From Flavobacterium sp. (GTDB taxonomy: Bacteria; Bacteroidota; Bacteroidia; Flavobacteriales; Flavobacteriaceae), in the NCBI GenBank assembly GCA_025351785.1, contig JANXVF010000050.1:1-50760 (forward strand): DNA of 50,760 nucleotides, read 5' to 3'. Positions 32,734 through 41,258 of the stretch are shown here, in pieces. Made by a program: the position numbers and the translations under genes. Below the pieces are notes generated by a model, which was not told the origin of the DNA, ran no database searches, and saw nothing but the letters and a program-made list of their open reading frames with translations. The stretch's first letter is position 1. Each line of letters opens with the position of its first letter.

Positions 32734-33117
32734 TTAACTCAACCAATAAACCGCCATCACGGCAGGAATAAAATAAATTGCAATGGTTCGAGCGCCATCA
32801 TAATCTTTAGCCAATCGCTGTCCTAATAACAAAAATAACAAAGATGTACAAGAGAAAACGGCTCCATAAAATCCGAATGTTCTATCACCGTTTAGGTACA
32901 GTTGGATTATCCCAATTATGCTTAAAAGACCTGCGATTAACTCGGTTAACAATACAATTGCTAATGATAGAGGTACTGTATTTTTAAGAATTGATTTTGC
33001 AAAATGTCCTTTCAACCAGTTTACATTATCACTCCAATGAAAAACTTTATCGTGTGCCGAGGTTATAAAAGTTATGGCAAGAAAAACCAAAATAATGATA
33101 GAAGCGTTATTGTTCAT
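32734..33117 (-). CDS. DoxX-like membrane protein
   Basis: This 127-residue protein has four hydrophobic helices, the size and topology of DoxX-like proteins. A short loop after helix 1 (SAHDKVFHWSDNVNWLKGHFAKS) and LLTELIAGLLSIIGI fit the family. Its function is not known with certainty; relatives affect redox or lipid processes. It lies 10 bases after holB and 14 before pth, so it is part of that operon, with no obvious functional link to the others. Confidence 0.72.
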   Translation of the reverse strand: MNNNASIIILVFLAITFITSAHDKVFHWSDNVNWLKGHFAKSILKNTVPLSLAIVLLTELIAGLLSIIGIIQLYLNGDRTFGFYGAVFSCTSLLFLLLGQRLAKDYDGARTIAIYFIPAVMAVYWLS

Positions 33118-33127
33118 AATAAATAAT

Positions 33128-34276
33128 TTATTTTCGATGTATTAATCGGGTTAGTTTTATAGATAAATCAGTCATAATAATTTTAGCATTTCCATTACGT
33201 TCAATATGAAAAATAGCTTCAGAAAGTTCCGTAAAAATTTCATTTATATTAGTTCCGTTTACAAAAGGTGCTAAATTTTCGAGCTTAAACTTTTCAATTT
33301 TAGATTCATAATATACTAGTTTTTCAGCATTATAATTTAGTATTAATGCTTGTCGAAACATATCGATGCAATAATTCAAAAACTTTTTTTGTGGTTCTCT
33401 ACCCAAACCTGCAATTTGCTCACTCCACGAAATCAAATCTAATATTGCTGATGCATTTCCTTTTGCTCGATACGCGGCTCTAACCCAGTCTACAAAACAC
33501 TTTTCAAAAGGCAAATCGTCTGTTTCCTCTTTAAAAATTTGCAAGGCTTTATTATAATTTCCTTGTGATTGGTGTGCAATTTTGTTAGCCAATTTTTCGT
33601 CAATATTTTCATTAGAAATCAAAGCATTGGCTATTATTTTTTCGGGTAATTTATTAAAATGTAAAACCTGACATCTTGAACGTATAGTTTGCATAATATC
33701 TTCTTCGTTTTCAGATATTAATATCAAGACGGTTTTATCTGTAGGCTCTTCAATAAGTTTTAGTAATTTGTTTGAAGCAGCGATATTTAATTTATCAACC
33801 ATCCAAATAATCATTGTTTTATAACCTCCTTCGTGAGATTTTAAACTCAGTACCTTTAGAATTTCTTGAGCATCATCTACCCTAATTTCGCCTTGTTTGT
33901 TTTGAACTCCCAATGTTTTATACCAATCAAACAAACCCCCATATACATTTTCTGATAAAAAAATTCTCCAATCCTGAATAAAATCGATGCTTTTGGGTTT
34001 TGTTTTTACCTCTTCTGTGCTTACCGTTGGATATATAAAATGCAAATCTGGATGTTGCAAATTATTAAATTTCAAATTGCATGCTACATTACTTCCATTA
34101 TTTTCTGTACCACTATTTTGACAAGCTATGTATTGAGCATAAGCAATTGCCATGGGTAAGGTTCCACTACCTTCAGGACCAATAAATAATTGTGCATGAG
34201 GAATTCTTCCTAAAGAGGCACTTTCAATCAAATGATTTTTAATATGTTCCTGACCTAAAATATCTGAAAACTGCAT
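33128..34276 (-). CDS. holB: DNA polymerase III, delta' subunit
   Basis: This 382-residue clamp-loader subunit is an AAA+ ATPase relative without ATPase activity in most lineages. The N-terminus FSDILGQEHIKNHLI and IPHAQLFIGPEGSG hold the P-loop-like segment, which lacks the GKT (GPEGSGTLP), as expected for delta'. A Cys pair (ACQ and ACN) and HPDLHFIYP follow, then the RFC-box-like segment NIAASNKLLKLIEEP with an SRC motif (TIRSRCQVLHF). I start at ATG 34276 (MQFSDIL). A TTG two codons upstream belongs to the promoter box. It heads the holB-DoxX-pth operon. Confidence 0.92.
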   Translation of the reverse strand: MQFSDILGQEHIKNHLIESASLGRIPHAQLFIGPEGSGTLPMAIAYAQYIACQNSGTENNGSNVACNLKFNNLQHPDLHFIYPTVSTEEVKTKPKSIDFIQDWRIFLSENVYGGLFDWYKTLGVQNKQGEIRVDDAQEILKVLSLKSHEGGYKTMIIWMVDKLNIAASNKLLKLIEEPTDKTVLILISENEEDIMQTIRSRCQVLHFNKLPEKIIANALISNENIDEKLANKIAHQSQGNYNKALQIFKEETDDLPFEKCFVDWVRAAYRAKGNASAILDLISWSEQIAGLGREPQKKFLNYCIDMFRQALILNYNAEKLVYYESKIEKFKLENLAPFVNGTNINEIFTELSEAIFHIERNGNAKIIMTDLSIKLTRLIHRK

Positions 34277-34279
34277 AAG

Positions 34280-34287
34280 CAAAGATA
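34280..34287 (-). promoter_or_regulatory. TAnnTTTG promoter box abutting the holB start
   Basis: On the minus strand TATCTTTG ends only three bases before the holB ATG. If used, transcription would begin at or next to the start codon, giving a leaderless or near-leaderless mRNA. Confidence 0.55.
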
Positions 34288-34442
34288 AAATAAATAGTGG
34301 CTTTTAAAAAAATTTAAGTTTAGAGTAAAAAAATTTATAAATCAAATCCATAATTTCTAAAAACATTATAAGAAAAAACGTCTAAATTAATTATAATAAT
34401 GCACTTAATCGAAAAAAATTGCTTTTTATCTATAAAATTATT

Positions 34443-34450
34443 TACTTTTG
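34443..34450 (+). promoter_or_regulatory. TAnnTTTG promoter box
   Basis: TACTTTTG lies 56 bases before the ATG of the SPOR-like protein gene at 34507. Confidence 0.55.
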
Positions 34451-34506
34451 AAAAGTTATTAACAATCTGGAAATGTTCTTACCATTCTAATTTAATAAAA
34501 TGAATT

Positions 34507-36135
34507 ATGAAAAAAATAATTTACCTAAATTCTATTTATATTTTCATTTTCTTATCAAATAGTTCTCTTTTATCTGCACAACTTACTGTACCTTTTAAAG
34601 TTAGATATCAATCATATGTCAAAGGTGATATGACTGTTATTGCAAACAATATCGTAAATCGAAGAGATTATAACAACGGTCCTGAAATTCCTTATTACAA
34701 CCATACAAGTTCAGCTAATTTAAATGATGAATTTAATATGGAATATGTAGATATTGATGATGATGATGAAACATTCTCATCTAGTAGTGCTGAATTATTT
34801 TTAGATAATCAACATCCTAAAAAAATTCTTTATGCAGGATTATATTGGGCTGCTACATATAAATATACAAGTGGTATTGAAAAAAAAGAAGGAAAGTTTG
34901 AAGCAGTGGATGCTACAAGAGAAAATTTTAATACAATTAAAATAAAATTTCCTAATCAAGAAAAATATAGTGACTTAACAGGTCAAATAATTTATGATGG
35001 TTTTGCTAATAAAGAATTAAAAGAGTTTTCTCCTTATGTAGTTTATGCAGATATTACAAGCTATTTAACCGATTTAACGAGTGTTGCTGGAGTTTATACG
35101 GTTGCAAATATTAGAGCAACTCAAGGCACAATAAATGGTGGTGTTGCAGCGGGATGGACTTTATTTATTGTTTATGAAGATCAAAGTATGACTGCAAAAT
35201 ATATTTCGACTTATGATGGATTTGCTAGTATATCAAATAATTCAACCGACATTACTTTCGATGGTTTTCAATCGTTACCAAAAGGAAATGTAAAGGCTAA
35301 ATTAGCCTGTGCTTCGCTAGAAGGTGATACAAATTTAATTGGCGATCAATTACTTTTTAAATCATCTGAAAATAAAGACTTTACACCTCTATATAATGCT
35401 GTACGACGAGCTGATAATTTTTTTGATAGTTCTATTACAATAGAAAATAAAAATTTCGCAAACCGGTTTCCAGACAGTAAAAATACTCTTGGTTTTGACA
35501 CCTGCTTAATGACTATTCCTAACCCCAATAATAGTATAATTAACAACAATTGTACAGAATCGACATTAAGATTGAACTCTAATGGAGATAGATATTTTAT
35601 GTTTTTTTCTGCCTTTGGTATTGAAGTTGCAAATCCAGACGGGACATATGAAATTGCAACCGAAAACTCTATTGTGTCTACTATTCATAATAAAAATAAA
35701 TCTAATATAGTTTTAAATACTGAAGTAAAATTTGTGCCCGCAAATAACTTGTTGATTTCAGATTCCCAAAAAAATGGTACCACTCTAAGTTTTGAAAATA
35801 AGGAAAATATGCTTTCAAATAAAACTAAACAAAAAATTGAAATTCAGGTTTTGAATATCAACAATCAACCTAAAGGATATTATTTAGTAGCAAATATTTT
35901 CTCTATCAAAACTAATGCCTTAGTGTTTGAAAATTTTCTTATTTCAAAAGGGTTTAATGCAAAATCATTTATGAATCCGATGACAAAATATACCTATGTC
36001 TATTTAGAAAAACTTGATTCAGAGCAAGATGCAGTAGCCTTATATTTATCACAAATTAATGATACCTACAAAGATAAAATTTGGATTTTATCTCTTAATA
36101 ATAACTCTTTAACTCTAACCGATAATGATAATTAG
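34507..36135 (+). CDS. Exported protein with adhesin-like head and SPOR-like C-terminus
   Basis: This 542-residue protein has a signal peptide (about 25 residues, ending LLSAQ). Residues about 30-380 resemble the N-terminal module of large flavobacterial DUF11 or T9SS-associated surface proteins: KILYAGLYWAATYKYTSG, VVYADITSYL, GWTLFIVYEDQSM, and FDTCLMTIPNPNNSII. The last about 70 residues (YYLVANIFSIKTNALVFENF, YTYVYLEKLDSEQDAVALY, WILSL) have the spacing of a SPOR domain, which binds denuded peptidoglycan. No T9SS C-terminal sorting domain is seen. I infer a periplasmic or septal protein made from an adhesin-type head and a peptidoglycan-binding tail. A 51-residue frame overlaps the last 11 bases. 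Confidence 0.7.
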   Translation: MKKIIYLNSIYIFIFLSNSSLLSAQLTVPFKVRYQSYVKGDMTVIANNIVNRRDYNNGPEIPYYNHTSSANLNDEFNMEYVDIDDDDETFSSSSAELFLDNQHPKKILYAGLYWAATYKYTSGIEKKEGKFEAVDATRENFNTIKIKFPNQEKYSDLTGQIIYDGFANKELKEFSPYVVYADITSYLTDLTSVAGVYTVANIRATQGTINGGVAAGWTLFIVYEDQSMTAKYISTYDGFASISNNSTDITFDGFQSLPKGNVKAKLACASLEGDTNLIGDQLLFKSSENKDFTPLYNAVRRADNFFDSSITIENKNFANRFPDSKNTLGFDTCLMTIPNPNNSIINNNCTESTLRLNSNGDRYFMFFSAFGIEVANPDGTYEIATENSIVSTIHNKNKSNIVLNTEVKFVPANNLLISDSQKNGTTLSFENKENMLSNKTKQKIEIQVLNINNQPKGYYLVANIFSIKTNALVFENFLISKGFNAKSFMNPMTKYTYVYLEKLDSEQDAVALYLSQINDTYKDKIWILSLNNNSLTLTDNDN

Positions 36136-36280
36136 CATAACAATTTACGCTATAATACGATCCATCAAAAGCAAAAAAAATATGTTTCCTCAGGTTTATG
36201 AAGAGATTCAACCTAACAAAATATATTATACTTTGAATGGTGTAAAAAAATATAAAATTAATAAAATGGCAGGACGGTAA
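36125..36280 (+). CDS. Possible 51-residue small ORF or 3' remnant
   Basis: An ATG at 36125 overlaps the end of the SPOR-like gene by 11 bases (ATGATAATTAG) and opens a frame to TAA at 36278-36280. The N-terminal part is hydrophobic (MIISITIYAIIRSIKSKK) and the rest reads FPQVYEEIQPNKIYYTLNGV then KINKMAGR. It could be a translationally coupled small membrane protein, or the remnant of a longer downstream gene lost by deletion. I recognise no family, and AT-rich sequence makes short frames by chance. Confidence 0.3.
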   Translation: MIISITIYAIIRSIKSKKNMFPQVYEEIQPNKIYYTLNGVKKYKINKMAGR

Positions 36281-36317
36281 GTAGACTTTACTTGATTTTT
36301 TATAAAATCAAAATCAT

Positions 36318-36325
36318 TATATTTG
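36318..36325 (+). promoter_or_regulatory. TAnnTTTG promoter box for pgk
   Basis: TATATTTG lies 20 bases before the pgk ATG, matching the consensus. Confidence 0.7.
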
Positions 36326-36345
36326 TGAATTAATATCCAATTATA

Positions 36346-37533
36346 ATGAAAACCATAAACGATTTTAATTTTAAAAATAAGAAAGCATTAATTCGAGTAG
36401 ATTTTAATGTCCCTCTTGATGAAAATTATAATGTTACTGATGTAAATCGAATTGAAGGAGCTAAGCCTACAATAGATAAAATTCTTTCTGATGGAGGAAG
36501 TGTAATTTTGATGTCACATCTAGGAAGACCTAAAGGAAAAGAAGCTAAATATTCATTATCACACATAGTTAAAGCAACTGAAAAAGTACTTGGAGTTCCT
36601 GTACAATTTGCATCAGATTGTATAGGGGAGATTGCCAAAAATGCCACTTCAAATTTAAATCCTGGTCAAGTTTTACTGTTAGAAAATTTACGTTTTTATC
36701 CCGAAGAAGAAGCAGGAGACGTTTCATTTGCAGAGGAATTAGCCTCGCTAGGAGATATTTTTGTAAACGATGCCTTCGGGACAGCACATCGAGCTCATGC
36801 CTCAACAACTCTAATTGCTAAATTTTTTCCGAATGAAAAATGTTTTGGTCTACTATTAGCAAAAGAAATCGAAAGCTTAAATAAAGTTTTAAACAATTCT
36901 ATCAAGCCTGTAACTGCCGTTTTGGGCGGTTCAAAAGTATCTTCAAAAATTACTGTAATAGAAAATATTTTAGACAAAGTAGACCACATGATTATAGGTG
37001 GTGGTATGACTTTTACTTTTGTTAAAGCACTTGGAGGTAAAATTGGAGATTCAATTTGTGAAGATGACAAACAAGAACTTGCATTAGAAATATTAAAAAA
37101 AGCAAAAGAAAAAGGCGTTCAAATTCATTTGCCAATTGATGTGGTTGCAGCAAATTCATTCTCAAATGATGCGACAACCAAAATTGTAGATGTAAAAGAA
37201 ATTCCAGATGGATGGCAAGGTTTAGACGCAGGACCAAAATCATTAGAAATATTCAAAAAAGTAATCTTAGACTCAAAAACTATACTTTGGAACGGACCTC
37301 TTGGTGTATTTGAAATGCCAAATTTCGCAAACGGAACCTTTAAACTTGGTGAGTATATTGCAGAATCAACATTAAAAGGTGCGTTTTCACTTGTTGGTGG
37401 TGGTGACTCTGTTGCAGCTGTTAAACAATTTGGTCTTGAAGAAAAAATGAGTTATGTATCGACTGGTGGTGGTGCAATGTTAGAAATGTTAGAGGGACAA
37501 ATACTGCCTGGAATCCAAGCTATTTTAGATTAA
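36346..37533 (+). CDS. pgk: Phosphoglycerate kinase
   Basis: The 395-residue cytoplasmic enzyme transfers phosphate between 1,3-bisphosphoglycerate and ADP in glycolysis. The N-domain signature [19 protein letters not shown] is at residues 14-32, followed by [37 protein letters not shown] and the hinge block [11 protein letters not shown]. The nucleotide-binding C-domain shows [19 protein letters not shown] and [12 protein letters not shown], then [13 protein letters not shown] near the end. Length is normal. It is apparently monocistronic with its own promoter box. Confidence 0.98.
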   Translation: MKTINDFNFKNKKALIRVDFNVPLDENYNVTDVNRIEGAKPTIDKILSDGGSVILMSHLGRPKGKEAKYSLSHIVKATEKVLGVPVQFASDCIGEIAKNATSNLNPGQVLLLENLRFYPEEEAGDVSFAEELASLGDIFVNDAFGTAHRAHASTTLIAKFFPNEKCFGLLLAKEIESLNKVLNNSIKPVTAVLGGSKVSSKITVIENILDKVDHMIIGGGMTFTFVKALGGKIGDSICEDDKQELALEILKKAKEKGVQIHLPIDVVAANSFSNDATTKIVDVKEIPDGWQGLDAGPKSLEIFKKVILDSKTILWNGPLGVFEMPNFANGTFKLGEYIAESTLKGAFSLVGGGDSVAAVKQFGLEEKMSYVSTGGGAMLEMLEGQILPGIQAILD

Positions 37534-37632
37534 CCATAGCATTTTAACAATATTTAAACATTTAATACGTTATATGTCAGTAAGTTTGTAAATAGACAAA
37601 TTTTTGCGACAACATTATTATTATAAAAAGAT

Positions 37633-40011
37633 ATGATATTAAAAAATAAATTTTCCACACTATTTTTACTTGCCTCCCTTTCGTTTTTTGGGCAAAAAAT
37701 TACAACGCAAGATGCCATTATAAAACTCGACACTATTGTTAAACATGAAATTAAAATTTCTTATTTAGATTCAATTAAAGCTACTTTTAAAAAAGATGAA
37801 TTTGCAAATTGTATTGATTATCAATGGGCAAACGAATTAACTTCGCTGGATATCTATAGCGATTTACTTTCTGACATTAAAAATATTGATGTTGATAAAA
37901 GTGTTGATTATGAACTTCCTACAGAATTATTGAAAGAACGATTAAAAAAAATGGATGAAAAATCGCCATTTAATATTGAATATAATGTAGGCTTAGAAAA
38001 TGTTATTAAATCTTTTCTGAAAAATAGGAAAAAAGGTTTTGAGCGGTTAATGGGAATTTCTCAATTTTATTTTCCATTGTTTGAAGAAGAATTATCAAAA
38101 AACAATATTCCGCTAGAAATAAAATATCTTGCAGTTGTAGAATCTGCTTTAAATCCAAAAGCTACTTCTCGTGTTGGCGCAACAGGCTTGTGGCAGTTTA
38201 TGTATCAAACGGGAAAACAATATGGACTAAAAATTGATTCTTATGTTGATGAACGAAGTGAGCCTTTAAAAGCAAGCCAAGCAGCCTCAGAATACATGAA
38301 TAATATGTACAAAATTTTTGGCGATTGGGATTTAGTTTTAGCCGCTTATAATTCTGGCCCAGGCAATGTTGCAAAAGCGATTAGAAGATCTGGTGGACAG
38401 CAAAATTATTGGAATATAAGAAAAAATTTACCAAAAGAAACACAAGGTTATTTGCCTGCTTTTTTAGCAACAATGTATATTTTTGAATATCATAAGGAGC
38501 ATGGTATTGTTCCAAATAAAGCAATTGCAAATCATTTTGCAACTGATACAATAATGGTAAAAAAAGCAATAACATTTAAGCAAATTTCTGACTTATTAAA
38601 TGTTTCAGTAGAAGAGATTCAGTTTTTCAATCCATCATTTAAACGAAATGAGATACCATTTGTAACTGGTGAGCCTAATTTTTTAAGATTGCCAAAAGAT
38701 AAAATAGGCGTTTTTACTTCAAACGAAGATAAAGTTTATGCTTACATAGAACATGAAGCCAGTAAAAGAGAACGTCCATATGACAGATATGCAGTTGTAA
38801 GACAAAATGATAGCACAAATACTTCGCTTACTCGAAACGAGTTTATAAAGCGAACAAGATACCATAAAGTTAGGCGTAACGACAATTTGTCTGAGATTGC
38901 GTCAAGATATGATGTTTCGGTCGCAGATTTAAAAAAATGGAATGGTTTGCGAAATAATAAAGCACCCTATGGACATAAGTTAAAAATTATTTCGACAGAG
39001 AAAATTGCATATTTAACTAAGAAAGAAACTATAAAAAGTGATAAAGATTCTTTAAAAATTAAAAATAAATTTCCTTCAAAAGATAACGCTACTGCTAGTT
39101 TAGAGAGTAAAAATGAAAAATCAGAATCAAAACTTGAACCTGTTTTTAAAACTGAAAAAGTAGTAACTTTAAAAGATGTTACTACATTTCATAAAGTTAA
39201 AAGCGGAGATAATTTAGGCGCAATTGCATCAAAATATGACGTAACTATTTCTGAAATTAAAAAATGGAATAAATTAAAAAATGACAATGTTTCTATTGGG
39301 GAACGTTTGAAAATAGTGAAAAACGAAAAAGTCGTAACAACAATTAAAAGAGAAATTAAACAACCATTTAATCAAAAAAATGAAGCGGTTGTTACTATTG
39401 AACCAAAAAATATAAAGAGCGATAAAACAAAAAAAGAGGATAAAATTGAATCCTCATCGACAACGGAAAATTATTATATTGTATCAAAAGGAGATAATTT
39501 GAGTTCTATTGCTAGAAAAAATAATGTATCAATAGATAATTTGAAAGAATGGAATAATCTTGTTGATAATAATGTAAAACTTGGAACTCAATTGATAATT
39601 TCTAACGAAAATTTAAATGCAATTTCTTCAAATAAAGAACCAAAATATATAGAGCATATAGTTTTGAAAGGTGAATATTTAGGAGCAATTGCCAGAAAAT
39701 ACGGAATAAGTATTGACGAATTAAGGGAGTTAAATAAAATTTATGATAATTCTGTAAAGGCAGGAACTTGTTTAATTGTTGGTAAAGAAAAAGCAATTTC
39801 TAGAGATCAAAAATCGAAAGGTAATAAAAATGAAAATTATGCCGTAAACGAAAATAAAATTAAAGAAAAATTATATCAAGTAAGAAAAGGGGACTCATTG
39901 TTTAGTATTTCAAAAAAATTTCCTGGTGTTTCGATTGCTGATATAAAAAAATGGAATAATATTAAAAATGAAAGTATTCATCCTGGAATGAAATTAAAAA
40001 TTAACGGATAA
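37633..40011 (+). CDS. Membrane-bound lytic murein transglycosylase with five LysM repeats (MltD-like)
   Basis: This 792-residue exported enzyme cleaves peptidoglycan glycan strands. A signal peptide (to about residue 20, SFFGQK) is followed by a helical region and the SLT domain (about 130-290), with the catalytic Glu in LAVVESALNPKA and ATSRVGATGLWQFM, LVLAAYNSGPGNV and a YLPAFLATMYI helix. Five LysM repeats follow at about 410-452, 519-561, 614-656, 674-716 and 746-791, each with the (V/I)-x-(K/R)-G/N-D-x-L-x-x-I pattern, separated by Lys/Glu-rich linkers. MltD usually has one to three LysM repeats, so five is many. It precedes a DUF4837 lipoprotein gene by 40 bases, joined by an overlapping terminator/promoter. 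Confidence 0.92.
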   Translation: MILKNKFSTLFLLASLSFFGQKITTQDAIIKLDTIVKHEIKISYLDSIKATFKKDEFANCIDYQWANELTSLDIYSDLLSDIKNIDVDKSVDYELPTELLKERLKKMDEKSPFNIEYNVGLENVIKSFLKNRKKGFERLMGISQFYFPLFEEELSKNNIPLEIKYLAVVESALNPKATSRVGATGLWQFMYQTGKQYGLKIDSYVDERSEPLKASQAASEYMNNMYKIFGDWDLVLAAYNSGPGNVAKAIRRSGGQQNYWNIRKNLPKETQGYLPAFLATMYIFEYHKEHGIVPNKAIANHFATDTIMVKKAITFKQISDLLNVSVEEIQFFNPSFKRNEIPFVTGEPNFLRLPKDKIGVFTSNEDKVYAYIEHEASKRERPYDRYAVVRQNDSTNTSLTRNEFIKRTRYHKVRRNDNLSEIASRYDVSVADLKKWNGLRNNKAPYGHKLKIISTEKIAYLTKKETIKSDKDSLKIKNKFPSKDNATASLESKNEKSESKLEPVFKTEKVVTLKDVTTFHKVKSGDNLGAIASKYDVTISEIKKWNKLKNDNVSIGERLKIVKNEKVVTTIKREIKQPFNQKNEAVVTIEPKNIKSDKTKKEDKIESSSTTENYYIVSKGDNLSSIARKNNVSIDNLKEWNNLVDNNVKLGTQLIISNENLNAISSNKEPKYIEHIVLKGEYLGAIARKYGISIDELRELNKIYDNSVKAGTCLIVGKEKAISRDQKSKGNKNENYAVNENKIKEKLYQVRKGDSLFSISKKFPGVSIADIKKWNNIKNESIHPGMKLKING

Positions 40012-40027
40012 TACCAAAAATCTTATA

Positions 40028-40035
40028 TAAATTTG
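40028..40035 (+). promoter_or_regulatory. TAnnTTTG promoter box for the DUF4837 gene, inside a terminator arm
   Basis: TAAATTTG lies 16 bases before the ATG at 40052 and overlaps the 5' arm of the hairpin at 40029-40074. Transcripts starting from it would begin after most of that arm and so could not form the full hairpin. Confidence 0.5.
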
Positions 40036-40074
40036 GGCTTTAATTCATCTTATGAGTAAAGCCCAATTTTTTTT
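40029..40074 (+). terminator. Terminator-like hairpin spanning the DUF4837 start codon
   Basis: TTGGGCTTTA (40033-40042) pairs perfectly with TAAAGCCCAA (40057-40066); the pairing extends outward by about four more bases with one mismatch. Eight T residues follow. The loop contains the ATG of the next gene at 40052. It would stop readthrough from the transglycosylase gene. Confidence 0.72.
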
Positions 40075-41032
40075 GCTTTCAATTTCAATGATGCTTTTTT
40101 CTTGTGGTCAGAAAAAAACAAAGCCTACAACTGAAACTTCAGGAAAAATAAATACAATTTCAGTAATTGTAGATGATGAGTTGTGGAATGGGGAAATTGG
40201 AGATTCGATCAGAAACAAATTTGCATCACCCGTTTTAGGTTTGCCTCAAGAAGAGCCTGTTTTTTCTTTAAATCAGTATCCCGTAAAATTGCTCGAGGGC
40301 TTTATGACAAATAATCGCAATATTATTGTGATTAAAAAAGAAGCTAAAAGCGAATTTAGAATTAAGGATAATGAATTTGCAAATCCGCAAATTATCGTTC
40401 ATATTTCGGGAAGAAATAATCAAGAAATTTTGGATAGTATTCAAGCGAATGATTCTTTAATTATTCAGAAAATTAAAAAGTCTGAAATTAAAATTCTTCA
40501 AAAACAAATTGCCGAAGATTCTGTTATTGATACCAAAAATATTACATCAAAATTTAAAATAAAAGTTAATATTCCTAATAAATATAAATTGGCAATATGC
40601 GGTAAAAAATTTATGTGGTTCAAAAAAGAAATCATCAGTGGCAGTTTAAGTTTACTTTTTTATCAAATACCGATTTATAGCATCAAAGACAATCCAAATA
40701 TGATCAAAAGAATTACAAAAATTAGAGATTCTATTGGAAATATATACATTCATGGAGCAGTTCCAAAAACCAAAATGATTACAGAACCAGCATTTTCGCC
40801 ATATTTATCAAAAACAAAAATTTTTGGTAGAGAAACTTTTGAAACTAGAGGAACTTGGGAAATTCAAAGAGAATCAATGTCGGGTCCTTTTGTAAATTAT
40901 GTGATTTTTGATACTACTAATAATAGAATTTTAGTCGTCGAAGGGTTTTGTTATGCTCCATCAAAACAAAAACGTGATTTGATGTTTGAGCTTGAAGCCA
41001 TCATAAAATCAATACAATTTTTAAAAAAATAA
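40052..41032 (+). CDS. DUF4837 family lipoprotein
   Basis: This 326-residue predicted lipoprotein has a lipobox near Cys18 (MMLFSCGQKK). The mature chain begins ISVIVDDELWNGEIGDSIRN and continues FMTNNRNIIVIKK, RGTWEIQRESMSGPFVNYVIFD and VVEGFCYAPSKQKRDLMFELE, which match my recollection of DUF4837 (PF16125), a Bacteroidota family of unknown function often beside cell-wall genes. Its first codons lie in the terminator hairpin of the preceding transglycosylase gene. That close link suggests both act in the envelope. No catalytic motif is apparent. Confidence 0.82.
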   Translation: MSKAQFFLLSISMMLFSCGQKKTKPTTETSGKINTISVIVDDELWNGEIGDSIRNKFASPVLGLPQEEPVFSLNQYPVKLLEGFMTNNRNIIVIKKEAKSEFRIKDNEFANPQIIVHISGRNNQEILDSIQANDSLIIQKIKKSEIKILQKQIAEDSVIDTKNITSKFKIKVNIPNKYKLAICGKKFMWFKKEIISGSLSLLFYQIPIYSIKDNPNMIKRITKIRDSIGNIYIHGAVPKTKMITEPAFSPYLSKTKIFGRETFETRGTWEIQRESMSGPFVNYVIFDTTNNRILVVEGFCYAPSKQKRDLMFELEAIIKSIQFLKK

Positions 41033-41120
41033 AAAAACTATAACATTCTCTCACCTCAACATCAAATTCTTTATGTCGTTAAAAAAATCAAAATTTTAAT
41101 TAAAGTTTTTTTAATCTTAG

Positions 41121-41205
41121 CAGAAAGGATGGGATTCGAACCCACGTTATGTTGCCATAAACACGCTTTCCAAGCGTGCGCCTTCAGCCACTCGGCCACC
41201 TTTCT
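41121..41205 (-). tRNA. tRNA-Ser (GGA anticodon)
   Basis: On the minus strand a class II tRNA folds cleanly. The acceptor is AGAAAGG/CCTTTCT with discriminator G, the D arm starts GGCCGAGTGGCTGAAGGC, and the anticodon stem CACGC/GCGTG holds TTGGAAA with anticodon GGA. A long variable arm and a T arm (GTGGG/CCCAT, one G-T pair) with TTCGAAT follow. CCA is not encoded. Confidence 0.96.
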
Positions 41206-41258
41206 AGACTGTTTTTGTGAATTGCAAATAACATAATAAAATAGCAATTTTCCAAAAT

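Noticed and set aside
36426..37243. Several open frames on both strands inside pgk
   Set aside because: They lie wholly inside a highly conserved glycolytic gene and show no domain features.
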